Origin: Novosphingobium sp. Chol11
Lineage (GTDB): Bacteria > Pseudomonadota > Alphaproteobacteria > Sphingomonadales > Sphingomonadaceae
Assembly (NCBI GenBank): GCA_945906105.1
Contig: CAMDQO010000015.1
Location: 1-63,340, forward strand
Length of the DNA stretch: 63,340 bases
Direction of reading: 5' to 3'
Part shown: one piece after another, positions 54,433 to 63,340 of the stretch
How the letters are laid out: every line of letters starts with the position of its first letter
Numbering within the stretch: the stretch's first letter is position 1
Position numbers and translations under genes: made by a program
Notes under the pieces: model-generated
Databases searched by the model: none
What the model saw: only the letters and a program-made list of their open reading frames with translations
Told to the model about the DNA's origin: nothing

Positions 54433-56744
54433 CAGCCTTCCATCCAGTCGCGGAAGAAGCTGTCGCTGGCTTCGCGCAGGGCGGTGAGGGGAATGTCTGC
54501 GAAATTGCCCGACGTTCCTGGCATGTCTCCGATTGAAATCGAGTCACCCCCGATGTGGCCGAGATACCCAAAAGAGAACCCGTGCTGTTCAGCCAGCGCG
54601 ATCAATTCGATTGCTTCTGGATCAGATGTGCAAACCAGATAACGACCTTGGTCTTCTGCAAAAAACTGCGAAGGTAGAGTTCTTTGAGTCTCTAGCTTCA
54701 GGCTCTCTACAACATTTGGAGCCACTTGCTTCACAGTCCAATCGACTTCGAGGTCGACACCGATGTTTCCAGCAAGCGCCATTTCAGTAGCAGCGACTAG
54801 AATGCCGCCGTCTGAAACATCATGAACGGCATTCACAAGGCCTGCCTCGATTGCCGCGCGGATAAATTCAGCATTCTTGCGCTCAGCAACAAGATCGACT
54901 GTTGGTGGCGAGCCATCCTCACGACCATGCAATTCGCGCAACCAAAGGGACTGACCAAGGTGGCTTGTACAGCCACCGACGATCCACAATTTATCACCCT
55001 CCGCCTTAAATGCAATCGTCGCCATCTTCTCATGGTCTTGCATCAGGCCAACCCCGCCAATCGCAGGCGTCGGCAAAATCGCGCTTCCGCCGCCCGTCGC
55101 CTTGCTCTCATTATAGAGCGACACGTTGCCCGACACGATGGGGTAATCCAGCGCCCGGCAGGCATCGGCCATGCCGCGCAGGCACTCGACAATCTGCGCC
55201 ATGATCTCTGGCCGCTGCGGGTTCGCAAAATTCAAACAGTTGGTGATCGCCAGCGGCGTCGCCCCCACGGCGCTGATGTTGCGGTATGTCTCCGCCACCG
55301 CCTGCTTTCCGCCCTCATAGGGATCGGCATAGCAATAGCGCGGCGTGCAATCGGTGCTCATCGCGAGCGCCTTCTTGGTGCCGTGTATCCGCACCACCGC
55401 CGCATCGCCGCCGCTCTTTTGCATCGTATCCGCGCCAACCTGGCTGTCATACTGCTCCCAGATCCAGCGGCGTGAAGCGAGATCGGGGCAGGCCATCAGC
55501 TTGAGCAAGTCTGCGCCGATATCGGTACTTTCAGGCACGTCGCCCAACGGCGCGACATTGGCCCAGACCTTGTACTCCTCAAGACTGAGGTGCGGGCGAT
55601 CATAAAGCGGCGCGTCTTCGGCCAGCGGACCCAGCGGAATGTCGCAAACCGTTTCGCCCTGCCAGGTCAGCACCATATGCCCGGTGTCCGTCACTTCGCC
55701 GATAATGGCGAAGTCCAGCTCCCACTTGCGAAAGATCGCCTCGGCCATGGCTTCTTTGCCCGGGACCAGAACCATGAGCATCCGCTCCTGGCTCTCGCTC
55801 AGCATCATTTCATAGGGCGTCATGCCCTCTTCGCGGCACGGCACCTTGTCCATGTCGAGGATGATCCCGGCCTTGCCATTGGTCGCCATTTCGACGCTTG
55901 AAGAAGTCAGCCCCGCCGCGCCCATGTCCTGAATGGCAACAATCGCGTCGGTCGCCATCAGCTCAAGACAGGCTTCGATCAGCAGCTTTTCGACGAATGG
56001 ATCGCCGACTTGCACGGTCGGGCGCTTTTCTTCGATGTCGTCGCCAAAATCGGCAGAGGCCATGGTCGCGCCGTGGATGCCGTCGCGGCCTGTCTTGGAG
56101 CCAACATAAACAATCGGGTTGCCAAGGCCGGTGGCCGCCGAATAGAAAATCTTGTCCTGATCGGCGACGCCCACGGTCATCGCATTAACGAGAATATTGC
56201 CGTCATAGGCCTTGTGAAAGTTCGTCTCACCGCCAACCGTCGGCACGCCGACGCAGTTGCCATAGCCGCCGATGCCCGCAACCACGCCTTGCACCAGATG
56301 CTTCATCTTGGGATGCTTTGGATCACCAAAGCGCAGCGCGTTGAGATTGGCGACAGGCCGCGCCCCCATGGTGAAGACATCGCGCAAGATGCCGCCCACA
56401 CCGGTTGCTGCGCCTTGATAAGGCTCAATGTAGCTGGGGTGGTTGTGCGATTCCATCTTGAAGATGCAGGCCTGCCGAACGCCATTAGGGCCTTCCCCTA
56501 TGTCGATGATGCCCGCATTCTCACCAGGGCCGCAGATCACCCAGGGCGCTTCGGTGGGCAGCTTCTTCAGGTGAAGACGGCTCGACTTGTAGGAGCAATG
56601 CTCTGACCACATCACGGAAAATATGCCGAGCTCGACCATATTGGGCTCACGACCCAGCGCATGGAGCACACGAGCGTATTCCTCCTCGGAAAGCCCATGG
56701 GCGGCGACGACATCTGCGGTAATGGGAGCATGAGATTCTGGCAT
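54432..56744 (-). CDS. purL: phosphoribosylformylglycinamidine synthase subunit PurL
   Basis: PurL is the ATP-dependent synthetase of the fourth purine step. At 770 residues it is the small form that needs separate PurS and PurQ, which are not in view. Seen are [14 protein letters not shown] (about 76-89), [26 protein letters not shown], the second domain [15 protein letters not shown] and [19 protein letters not shown] [15 protein letters not shown]. Start at 56744. It is divergent from xseB. Confidence 0.96.
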   Translation of the reverse strand: MPESHAPITADVVAAHGLSEEEYARVLHALGREPNMVELGIFSVMWSEHCSYKSSRLHLKKLPTEAPWVICGPGENAGIIDIGEGPNGVRQACIFKMESHNHPSYIEPYQGAATGVGGILRDVFTMGARPVANLNALRFGDPKHPKMKHLVQGVVAGIGGYGNCVGVPTVGGETNFHKAYDGNILVNAMTVGVADQDKIFYSAATGLGNPIVYVGSKTGRDGIHGATMASADFGDDIEEKRPTVQVGDPFVEKLLIEACLELMATDAIVAIQDMGAAGLTSSSVEMATNGKAGIILDMDKVPCREEGMTPYEMMLSESQERMLMVLVPGKEAMAEAIFRKWELDFAIIGEVTDTGHMVLTWQGETVCDIPLGPLAEDAPLYDRPHLSLEEYKVWANVAPLGDVPESTDIGADLLKLMACPDLASRRWIWEQYDSQVGADTMQKSGGDAAVVRIHGTKKALAMSTDCTPRYCYADPYEGGKQAVAETYRNISAVGATPLAITNCLNFANPQRPEIMAQIVECLRGMADACRALDYPIVSGNVSLYNESKATGGGSAILPTPAIGGVGLMQDHEKMATIAFKAEGDKLWIVGGCTSHLGQSLWLRELHGREDGSPPTVDLVAERKNAEFIRAAIEAGLVNAVHDVSDGGILVAATEMALAGNIGVDLEVDWTVKQVAPNVVESLKLETQRTLPSQFFAEDQGRYLVCTSDPEAIELIALAEQHGFSFGYLGHIGGDSISIGDMPGTSGNFADIPLTALREASDSFFRDWMEG

Positions 56745-56822
56745 GAGCGGCCCTTAACGAGCGAAAAGCATGATTGCCAGCTATCAGCAGTGCTTGACCA
56801 CAATTCCTCGTGAGGCCATTGC

Positions 56823-57062
56823 ATGAAAATGGCAGATATGAGCTTTGAAGATGCACTCCGCGCACTGGAAGAAGTGGTGCGTAAGCTGGAAAGCGGCGAA
56901 GTGCCGCTGGACGAATCGATCACGCTTTATGAGCGCGGTGAGGAACTGCGGAAGCTTTGCCAGACCCGTCTTGATGCAGCGAGCGCGCGGATCGAAAAAA
57001 TTGTCGCCGGAGCTGACGGTCAGCCGACTGGAACCCAGCCCTTTGACAGCCCCACAGCGTGA
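56823..57062 (+). CDS. xseB: exodeoxyribonuclease VII small subunit
   Basis: XseB is the small helical subunit of the nuclease that trims single-stranded DNA. The 79-residue protein begins MKMADMSFEDALRALEEVVRKLESGEVPLDESITLYERG, the family signature, with a flexible tail. The gene for XseA is not in view. The stop is followed after two bases by the ispA start. Confidence 0.93.
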   Translation: MKMADMSFEDALRALEEVVRKLESGEVPLDESITLYERGEELRKLCQTRLDAASARIEKIVAGADGQPTGTQPFDSPTA

Positions 57063-57064
57063 CC

Positions 57065-57973
57065 ATGGCCGAAGCGGCGATCATGCCTGATCTGCTGGGT
57101 GCGGCACTGCGACGAATCGCAGCCGATGTTGATGCCGGTTTCGATGCGATGTTGCCCATGCCACAGGACGCGCGCGCGCGATTGGTCGAAGCCATGCGCT
57201 ATGCCACCATCGGCGGTGGCAAGCGGCTGCGCCCCCTGCTGCTGACGGCAACGGCAGAGCTTTATGGCGTTGGGCGCGAACTGGCGGTGCGCGCCAGCCT
57301 CGCCATCGAAGCGATCCATGTTTATTCACTGATCCATGATGATCTGCCGTGCATGGATGATGACGCCATGCGCCACGGCAAGCCGACGGTACACCTCGCC
57401 TTTGATGAGGCAACTGCGGTGCTGGCGGGCGATGCGCTCCACGCCTTTGCCTTTGAAGTGCTGTCTGATCCTGCAACAATCGGCGATCCCTTTACCCGGG
57501 CCGAGCTGGTTTTTGCTTTGGGCACAGCCAGCGGCATGAACGGCATGGCGGGTGGCCAGATGATGGATATTGTCGCTGAAGGGCAGACTTTTGACCTTCA
57601 GACAGTCACCCGGCTTCAGCAGTTGAAGACCGGCGCACTGCTCGGAGCGGCGGTGGAAATGGGCGCGATTCTCGGTCGTCTTTCACCTGAAGGGCGTGGC
57701 CATCTGCGCGGCTATGCCCGAGATATCGGCCTCGCCTTTCAGATCGCCGACGACCTGCTCGATCACGAAGGCGATGAGGCTGTAGCCGGTAAAGCGCTGC
57801 GCAAGGATGATGCGCAGGGTAAGCAGACCTTCGTCTCGCTGCTCGGGCCAGAGCGCGCGCGCGCTCAGGCAGAAATGCTGGTTGAGCAAGCGATCAATCA
57901 TCTGGGGCAGCACGGCGAGGAAGCCGATCTGCTGCGGGCGCTGGCGCGCTATATCCTTGAAAGGGACCATTGA
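57065..57973 (+). CDS. ispA: farnesyl diphosphate synthase (short-chain polyprenyl synthase)
   Basis: IspA builds farnesyl diphosphate from IPP and GPP. The 302-residue protein has GGGKRLRPLLL (IPP-binding), the first Asp-rich motif DDLPCMDDDAMRHGKP (about 98-113), GDALHAFAF, and the second Asp-rich motif FQIADDLLDHEGD. Start at ATG 57065 is preferred to the GTG two codons earlier. xseB-ispA is a common pair; coaD follows after one base. Confidence 0.94.
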   Translation: MAEAAIMPDLLGAALRRIAADVDAGFDAMLPMPQDARARLVEAMRYATIGGGKRLRPLLLTATAELYGVGRELAVRASLAIEAIHVYSLIHDDLPCMDDDAMRHGKPTVHLAFDEATAVLAGDALHAFAFEVLSDPATIGDPFTRAELVFALGTASGMNGMAGGQMMDIVAEGQTFDLQTVTRLQQLKTGALLGAAVEMGAILGRLSPEGRGHLRGYARDIGLAFQIADDLLDHEGDEAVAGKALRKDDAQGKQTFVSLLGPERARAQAEMLVEQAINHLGQHGEEADLLRALARYILERDH

Positions 57974-57974
57974 G

Positions 57975-58502
57975 GTGGGGGGCAATTCCGCGACAGGGCG
58001 AATCGGGGTCTATCCCGGCACTTTCGATCCGATCACACTTGGCCATGCCGATATCATCAGGCGCGGATCGAAGCTGGTTGACCAACTGATCATCGGGGTA
58101 ACGACCAATATGTCGAAGAACCCGATGTTCACCGCTGATGAACGTATTGCTATGGTACGGCGAGAGGTTGCTGCGCTGGGCATTCACAATGTCGAGGTTG
58201 TCGGTTTCAACGCCTTGCTGATGAAATTTGCCGAAAAACAGAATGCATCGGTGATTTTACGCGGGCTTCGCGCCGTTGCTGACTTTGAATATGAGTATCA
58301 GATGGCGGGGATGAATCAGCAGTTGAATTCCAGCATCGAAACCGCGTTCCTGATGGCCGACGTCTGCTTGCAACCGATCGCCTCAAAGCTGGTCAAGGAA
58401 ATCGCGCTATTTGGCGGTGATATTTCGCGCTTTGTCAGTCCGGTTGTTCGACAGGACGTGATTCAACGCGTCACAGAAATGGGACGACTTGGCGACGATT
58501 GA
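57975..58502 (+). CDS. coaD: phosphopantetheine adenylyltransferase
   Basis: CoaD joins phosphopantetheine and ATP, the next to last step to coenzyme A, and so uses the pantothenate made via PanB. The 175-residue product begins GGNSATGRIGVYPGTFDPITLGH, with TFDPITLGH as the nucleotidyltransferase motif and ILRGLRAVADFEYEYQMAGMN and ETAFLMAD beyond. The GTG start at 57975 has AAGGGA upstream and fits the usual length; no ATG is available near it. Confidence 0.94.
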   Translation: MGGNSATGRIGVYPGTFDPITLGHADIIRRGSKLVDQLIIGVTTNMSKNPMFTADERIAMVRREVAALGIHNVEVVGFNALLMKFAEKQNASVILRGLRAVADFEYEYQMAGMNQQLNSSIETAFLMADVCLQPIASKLVKEIALFGGDISRFVSPVVRQDVIQRVTEMGRLGDD

Positions 58503-58640
58503 CCAGCATTAAGTCATATTCTGGCCTCAAAGTCGATGGATTGGCCTGTCCTAAGGATACAGATCTTTCTCCATTCATTGCCATGACAGTAATGCCTCGC
58601 TATCTCCCGCCACGCCCGTTCCCGCGATGAGAGTAACCCG

Positions 58641-59327
58641 ATGAATCGCCGCCACCTGCTTGTTGCCCTGACAATGGGTCTGTCGCTTGTCACCACACCG
58701 GCATTCGCCAAGAAAAAAGCGCCTCCGGTTGCTCCGGCACCGGCGCTGATCATCGCCGTCAATCCCGATCAGAGTCATGATCCTGACAATGTGCTGCTGC
58801 TTGATCTGTCCAATGGTGGCCGCATCGCCATTCGTTTGGTGCCTGCCTGGGCTCCTGGTCACATTGAGCGGATCAAGACGCTGACGAAGCAGGGCTTCTA
58901 TAACGGGGTGGTCTTTCACCGCGTGATTGATGGCTTTATGGCCCAAACCGGTGATCCCAAGGGTACTGGTGAAGGCGGATCGGATCTTCCCGATCTCAAG
59001 GCAGAATTCAACCGGGTGCCGCATATGCGCGGAACAGTTTCAATGGCCCGCACCAATGAGCCGGATACCGCCAACAGCCAGTTTTTCATCGTGTTCTATC
59101 CCCGTTTCGCGCTCGACAATCGCTATACCAATTTTGGCCGCGTGATCGCCGGTATGGACATTGCCGATGCGATCGAACGTGGCGAACCGCCTGCGCGTCC
59201 AACCAAGATCCTCCAGGCGTCGCTGGGTAGCGAAAACAAGGCGCGGCCAGTGATCGTTCCGCCAGCACCGGAACCAGTGCCGAGTTTGCTCACACCGTTG
59301 CCTGCAGCACCGGTGAAGCTGAACTGA
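58641..59327 (+). CDS. exported cyclophilin-type peptidyl-prolyl isomerase
   Basis: A 228-residue protein with a signal peptide (LLVALTMGLSLVTTPAFA) and a cyclophilin domain (about 45-200): FYNGVVFHRVIDGFMAQTGDP (catalytic Arg), GSDLPDLKAEF, MARTNEPDTANSQFFIVF and YTNFGRVIAGMDIADAI. It should catalyse proline isomerisation in the periplasm. A proline-rich C-terminal tail ends the protein. It is 30 bases upstream of queA. Confidence 0.93.
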   Translation: MNRRHLLVALTMGLSLVTTPAFAKKKAPPVAPAPALIIAVNPDQSHDPDNVLLLDLSNGGRIAIRLVPAWAPGHIERIKTLTKQGFYNGVVFHRVIDGFMAQTGDPKGTGEGGSDLPDLKAEFNRVPHMRGTVSMARTNEPDTANSQFFIVFYPRFALDNRYTNFGRVIAGMDIADAIERGEPPARPTKILQASLGSENKARPVIVPPAPEPVPSLLTPLPAAPVKLN

Positions 59328-59357
59328 CCGGAAGTCTGGTAGGTATAGGCGTGCACC

Positions 59358-60407
59358 ATGCGCGTTGATTCCTTCGATTTTGATCTGCCGCCAGAGCTGA
59401 TCGCTCTGCGTCCTGCGCGCCCGCGCGATTCGGCGCGGATGTTGGTGGCGAATGGCCCGACTCCCTTGACTGGCACGGCTCCCTTGGCTGACATGGCCGT
59501 GCATGACCTGCCACAGCTGTTGCGCAAGGGTGATGTGCTGGTGTTCAACGACACCCGCGTGATTCCGGCCCAGCTGGAAGGGCGGCGTGGTGAAGCCAAG
59601 ATCGGCGCGACGCTGCACAAGCGTATTGACCTGCGCCGCTGGCAGGCTTTCGTGCGCAATGGCAAGCGGCTGCACATCGGCGATGTGATCGCATTTCCAG
59701 CTGATGTGACGGCCACCGCTGAAGCGCGCCATGATGATGGCAGCTGGACATTGGCCTTTGCAGGTGATGAGCCTGTTGAAGTGTTGCTCGAACGCGCGGG
59801 AACCATGCCGCTGCCGCCCTATATTGCTGGCAAACGCCCCACCGATGAGGCTGACAGCGCAGACTATCAGACTATGTTCGCCCGCGAGAAAGGTGCCGTC
59901 GCCGCGCCCACGGCAGCCTTGCACTTCACCCCGGATTTGATCGCAGCGCTGGATGCAGCAGGCGTGGGCCGGGAAACGCTCACCCTCCATGTCGGGGCTG
60001 GCACTTTCCTGCCGGTCAAGGTTGAGGAGACCGCCGATCACCGCATGCATTCGGAATGGGGCCGGATCGAAGATGATACGGCTGCGCGTCTCAATGCCGC
60101 ACGCGCAGCTGGCGGGCGCATCATCGCAGTCGGGACAACCAGCCTGCGCCTGCTGGAAAGTGCAACGGGCGAGGACGGCGTGATCCGGGCTTTTGCTGGG
60201 GACACCGCCATCTTCATCACCCCTGGCTACCGTTTCCGCGCCATTGACGGGTTGATGACCAATTTCCATCTGCCGCGCTCGACTTTGTTCATGCTGGTCA
60301 GCGCACTGATGGGACTGGATCGGATGCAGGCTATCTATGGGCACGCCATTGAAATGAATTATCGTTTTTATTCGTATGGTGACAGCAGCTTGCTGCTGCC
60401 GGAATAA
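59358..60407 (+). CDS. queA: S-adenosylmethionine:tRNA ribosyltransferase-isomerase
   Basis: QueA forms epoxyqueuosine on tRNA by transferring ribose from S-adenosylmethionine. The 349-residue protein opens [20 protein letters not shown] and has [16 protein letters not shown], the [33 protein letters not shown] core and the C-terminal [16 protein letters not shown] second queuosine gene, tgt, lies 1.1 kb downstream, separated by two unknown genes. Confidence 0.95.
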   Translation: MRVDSFDFDLPPELIALRPARPRDSARMLVANGPTPLTGTAPLADMAVHDLPQLLRKGDVLVFNDTRVIPAQLEGRRGEAKIGATLHKRIDLRRWQAFVRNGKRLHIGDVIAFPADVTATAEARHDDGSWTLAFAGDEPVEVLLERAGTMPLPPYIAGKRPTDEADSADYQTMFAREKGAVAAPTAALHFTPDLIAALDAAGVGRETLTLHVGAGTFLPVKVEETADHRMHSEWGRIEDDTAARLNAARAAGGRIIAVGTTSLRLLESATGEDGVIRAFAGDTAIFITPGYRFRAIDGLMTNFHLPRSTLFMLVSALMGLDRMQAIYGHAIEMNYRFYSYGDSSLLLPE

Positions 60408-60422
60408 GGAAGGAACAGAGGG

Positions 60423-60881
60423 ATGCGTCGCTTCGCAATTACACTGGGCATGGCATCACTGGCACTGGCCAATACCGCTATGGCCGCTGATGATGCTGCC
60501 CCGGCGGCCACGCCTGAGGCGCTGTCGAAATGCCTGACGATGAAATCTACTGGTCAGGATCGGCTCACATTCGCCGGCTGGATGGTAGCAGCGCTGGCCT
60601 CTGCGCCGCAGATGAAAGGTGTGGCGACCTTGGCACCGGGCAAGAAGGACGAGCTTGACCGTGATGTTGCCCGCGTTTTCACGCGCCTGATAGCGGTTGA
60701 TTGTGCCGAGTTTTCCCGCCCGCTGATGAAAGATCGCAATAATAGTGCATTTCGCACCGGTGGTGAAGCATTGGGACGCATGGCGATGCAGGAGCTGTTG
60801 AGCAATCCCGATGCGGCCAAGGCAATGGAGGCCTTCGCCAAATATATCGATCCGATGGAGTTCCTTGCGCCCGGCAAATAG
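60423..60881 (+). CDS. exported protein of unknown function
   Basis: A 152-residue protein with a signal peptide (FAITLGMASLALANTAMAAD) and a helical mature domain with two cysteines (KCLTMK and VDCAEF) that may form a disulfide. It begins 15 bases after queA with AAGGAA as ribosome site and could be cotranscribed. I do not recognise the family. Confidence 0.7.
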   Translation: MRRFAITLGMASLALANTAMAADDAAPAATPEALSKCLTMKSTGQDRLTFAGWMVAALASAPQMKGVATLAPGKKDELDRDVARVFTRLIAVDCAEFSRPLMKDRNNSAFRTGGEALGRMAMQELLSNPDAAKAMEAFAKYIDPMEFLAPGK

Positions 60882-60890
60882 CAAGGCGGG

Positions 60891-61358
60891 CTACCCTTTT
60901 ATTACGATACTCGATTGACGCAACATTCGCTGCGAATAGGCGGCACCCTGCGCGCACAGCGCCTGCATTTCATGCCTGACTTCTTCCCAGACCGCCTGCT
61001 CATCGGTGGCCTCTGCAGGGATGGTTCCGGCAATTACATCACAGGTCACCTCGATCAGATCCGCAAAGAACTGCGGAGCGATCTTGAGTGTGTCGATATG
61101 GTGGGGAATTGTGGTCAGCAGGATGATCTCGATTTCGCCGGGCGATTCATACCATTGCATCAGGCAATAGATCACCTGCTCGATCATCTGGCCTTCAAGC
61201 TGGTTGAGATCGCCAAGGCTGTGAAACTCGAAGCTCTCAAGACCACCTGGTTGGCGAGCATAATAGGCTGCCATGACTTGTGGTGTGATATCGCCGAGCA
61301 ATTCGGCGGCCCGTTCGAGACTGGCATCCAGCAACGCTTTCTTCTCAACTTTAAGCAT
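60891..61358 (-). CDS. conserved helical protein of unknown function
   Basis: A 155-residue protein rich in helix-forming residues (MLKVEKKALLDASLERAAELLGD, then DLNQLEGQMIEQVIYCLMQWY), no signal peptide, no membrane segment and two cysteines apart from the last helix. The general all-alpha look recalls globin-like or sensor-domain proteins, but no diagnostic residue is visible. It is on the opposite strand between queA's follower and tgt. Confidence 0.65.
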   Translation of the reverse strand: MLKVEKKALLDASLERAAELLGDITPQVMAAYYARQPGGLESFEFHSLGDLNQLEGQMIEQVIYCLMQWYESPGEIEIILLTTIPHHIDTLKIAPQFFADLIEVTCDVIAGTIPAEATDEQAVWEEVRHEMQALCAQGAAYSQRMLRQSSIVIKG

Positions 61359-61478
61359 TTCGGCATAGCTCCCATCACTTGCTGATGACCATGCAGGAAA
61401 AGCCTGAGTTCATGCTTGATCGGTATCAATTCGCTGGTGCTGGTCATCCCTGGTCAAAACGGCTAGGCGGCGCGGGCA

Positions 61479-62606
61479 ATGCCACCCCGCTTCGCCTTCA
61501 CCATTCACGCCCGCGATGGCAAGGCGCGCACCGGCACGATTGCCATGCGGCGCGGCGAAATCCGCACGCCTGCTTTCATGCCAGTGGGCACAGCGGCCAC
61601 GGTCAAGGCGATGAAGCCCGAAGCGGTGCGGGCGACTGGCGCTGACATCATCCTCGGCAATACCTATCACCTCATGCTCCGCCCTGGTGCAGAGCGGGTG
61701 GCGCGGCTGGGCGGGCTGCACAAGTTCATGAACTGGTCGCACCCGATCCTGACCGACAGTGGCGGCTATCAGGTGATGAGCCTTTCAGACCTGCGCAAGA
61801 TCACTGAGGAAGGCGTTACCTTCGCCAGCCACCTCGATGGTTCACGCCATATGCTCAGCCCGGAGCGCTCGATGGAAATTCAGCGCCTGCTGGGCAGCGA
61901 TATCGTCATGGCCTTTGACGAGTGCCCGCGCGCCGATCTGCCGCGTGAGAAGATTGCCAAATCGATGGCGATGTCGATGCGCTGGGCGCAGCGCAGCCGT
62001 GATGCCTTTGATGCGGGCGGCGATCACGCAGAAGCTTCCGCGCTGTTCGGTATTCAGCAAGGCGCGCTCGATGAAGGACTGCGCGGGGAGAGCGCAGAGG
62101 CACTGCGCCAGATCGGTTTCGATGGCTATGCTATCGGCGGGCTTGCGGTGGGGGAAGGGCAGGAGGCGATGTTTGCCACACTCGATTTTGCCCCATCACA
62201 ACTGCCAGACGATGCTCCGCGTTACCTGATGGGTGTTGGCAAGCCTGATGACCTTGTTGGTGCCGTTGAGCGCGGTGTTGATATGTTTGACTGCGTGCTG
62301 CCAACGCGCTCGGGCCGCAACGGTCAGGCCTTCACCTGGAACGGCCCGCTCAACCTGCGCAACGCCCGCCATGCCGAGGACAGCGCCCCGCTGGACGAGC
62401 GCTGCTCCTGCCCGGTCTGCACCACCTACAGCCGCGCCTATCTGCACCACCTGATCAAATCGGGCGAAATACTGGGGGCCATGCTGCTGACCGAGCACAA
62501 TCTGTCGTTCTACCAGCAGCTGATGCAGGCGATGCGTGAGGCGATTGGTGAGGGGCGGTTTGCCAGCTTTGCCGGCGATTTCCGGCGAACCTATCGCAAA
62601 GGTTAA
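61479..62606 (+). CDS. tgt: queuine/preQ1 tRNA-guanine transglycosylase
   Basis: Tgt exchanges the wobble guanine of tRNAs for preQ1. The 375-residue protein has [13 protein letters not shown] [16 protein letters not shown], the catalytic [13 protein letters not shown], the second catalytic Asp in [19 protein letters not shown], and the zinc site [22 protein letters not shown] with the ligand His in [10 protein letters not shown]. It completes the last bacterial step with QueA in this window. Confidence 0.96.
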   Translation: MPPRFAFTIHARDGKARTGTIAMRRGEIRTPAFMPVGTAATVKAMKPEAVRATGADIILGNTYHLMLRPGAERVARLGGLHKFMNWSHPILTDSGGYQVMSLSDLRKITEEGVTFASHLDGSRHMLSPERSMEIQRLLGSDIVMAFDECPRADLPREKIAKSMAMSMRWAQRSRDAFDAGGDHAEASALFGIQQGALDEGLRGESAEALRQIGFDGYAIGGLAVGEGQEAMFATLDFAPSQLPDDAPRYLMGVGKPDDLVGAVERGVDMFDCVLPTRSGRNGQAFTWNGPLNLRNARHAEDSAPLDERCSCPVCTTYSRAYLHHLIKSGEILGAMLLTEHNLSFYQQLMQAMREAIGEGRFASFAGDFRRTYRKG

Positions 62607-62607
62607 G

Positions 62608-62716
62608 TCCCCCTCCCCAGCGGGGAGGGGTTAGGGGTGGGGGAGTGAGGCGAATGCCGAGCGTCCACGCCAGCGTGGTACACCCCCACCCATCCTCCCC
62701 CTCAAAGGGGGAGGGG
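62608..62716. repeat. intergenic inverted repeat (CCCCTCCCCAGCGGGGAGGGG type)
   Basis: CCCCTCCCC...GGGGAGGGG and, downstream, TCCCCCTC...GAGGGGGA form nested hairpins; TTAGGGGTGGGGGAG and CACCCCCACCC pair across the centre. This lies between tgt and the methyltransferase and may end tgt transcription. Confidence 0.85.
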
Positions 62717-62860
62717 CATTTTGGGCAATGGTGTGGACGCCCCCCGCCGTACGTCCGAAGCGCATTCCCGGTTATCGGCCGGGCGGCACAATGAGCGTCC
62801 GCGTGGAAAGTTACGCCGCGCCCCCTTGCAGTGCAACCCCGTCACCGCCACAACCTGCCC

Positions 62861-63205
62861 ATGACCAACACCCTTCATTACGGCGATAATCTGCACGTGC
62901 TGCGCGAACACGTGAAGGATGAGAGCGTGGACCTGATCTACCTCGATCCGCCGTTCAATTCGAACGCCAACTACAACATCCTGTTCAAATCACCCGATGG
63001 CCATGACAGCGACGCCCAGATCGAGGCGTTTGAGGATACCTGGCACTGGAACGCCAGCGCCGAGGCGGCCTTTGACGAGGTGATGCGATCGGGCAATACC
63101 GCCGCCTTCGAACTGCTGCGATCGATGCGCGCGTTCCTTGGCGATAATGACATGATGGCCTATCTGGCGATGATGGCGGTGCGGCTGATCGAACTGGACT
63201 TGTAA
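62861..63205 (+). pseudogene. DNA adenine/cytosine methyltransferase, N-terminal fragment cut by an IS element
   Basis: The first 112 residues or so are those of a site-specific DNA methyltransferase: THYGDN-like LHYGDNLHVL, and the catalytic motif IYLDPPF (DPPF, about 29-32) of N4/N6 amino-methyltransferases, then SNANYNILFKSPDG and the helix region ending RLIEL. After RLIEL the frame reads DL and stop at 63203-63205, where the next sequence is the left end of an IS. The intact gene would be much longer (the SAM-binding motif I lies C-terminal in this beta class). A partner restriction gene, if any, is outside. Confidence 0.8.
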
Positions 63206-63340
63206 CGGTTTTGCGCCGGTCACTTGAGAGTTTAACACTCGCTCAAGGAGACCGACGAGATGATCAAGCATACGGAAGATTTCAAGCGTGAGGCGGTTCG
63301 GATTGCTCTGAGCAGCGGGCTGTCACGGCGGCGGGTTGCG
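63201..63340 (+). mobile_element. IS3-family insertion sequence, left end and orfA start
   Basis: TGTAACGGTTTTGCGCCGGT at 63201 is a plausible terminal inverted repeat, and from 63260 an ORF begins MIKHTEDFKREAVRIALSSG, the usual N-terminus of IS3-type OrfA (DNA-binding HTH), with AAGGAG upstream. It continues off the right edge. It interrupts the methyltransferase gene. Confidence 0.82.

Noticed and set aside
59040..60344. 434-codon minus frame across queA
   Set aside because: Antisense shadow of queA and the cyclophilin gene; GC-skewed codons produce long open frames here.

Overview
The window reads as chromosomal DNA of an alphaproteobacterium, most likely a member of Sphingomonadales (genus not determined). 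The reasons are the high GC content, a DUF2842 gene beside 5-formyl-THF cyclo-ligase and zapA, a PEP-CTERM regulatory trio (prsK-prsR-prsT), and intergenic inverted repeats built on CGTTCGTCCCGAGCGAAG. Most of it is ordinary housekeeping DNA in short, tightly packed operons.

Left edge (1-1600): a truncated SIR2-domain gene, probably a defence NADase, is followed by about 680 bases with little coding signal and then tRNA-Pro(CGG). The 3' end of the tRNA faces the SIR2 side, as expected at the boundary of an island integrated at a tRNA gene.

1.7-15.2 kb: thyA; a branched-chain 2-oxoacid dehydrogenase operon (E1 alpha, E1 beta, E2) behind a clear TTGACG-N17-TAATAT promoter; tRNA-Asp; a minus-strand block of a small coiled-coil protein, zapA, a probable 6S RNA, 5-formyl-THF cyclo-ligase and DUF2842; then tkt-gap-pgk-fba, with a RHH/MazF toxin-antitoxin pair between pgk and fba.

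15.2-25.3 kb: a large repeat cluster, a lipoprotein, thiE, an OPT transporter, efp, an inositol monophosphatase-family gene, tRNA-Leu and an M20 amidohydrolase. These are followed by a Fur-like site and the three-gene set rubrerythrin / Fe-S protein / DUF3501.

25.5-36.7 kb: an EpsB-type sugar transferase with prsK, prsR and prsT (exopolysaccharide/PEP-CTERM system, no exosortase in view), a DUF475 membrane protein, panB, an APC permease, a PilZ protein and two tRNA-Glu genes.

36.8-46.0 kb: recJ, a run of poorly characterised genes (Gly/Met-rich secreted protein, flavodoxin-like protein, unknown protein, a possible small ORF without a normal start), and a catabolic-looking group of nitronate monooxygenase, two paralogous MaoC-like hydratases and an SDR.

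46.0-52.3 kb: branched-chain amino acid synthesis on the minus strand (ilvB, ilvN, ilvC, a TMEM175 gene, leuA). leuA is preceded by a 16-residue leucine-rich leader peptide, and ilvB by a terminator-like hairpin. With bkd and panB, the window holds both synthesis and use of branched-chain 2-oxoacids.

52.3-63.3 kb: miaA and serB (starts overlapping head to head), purL with a translationally coupled 49-residue ORF, xseB-ispA-coaD, a cyclophilin, queA and tgt (queuosine pathway). At the right edge a DNA methyltransferase gene is cut short by the left end of an IS3-type insertion sequence.
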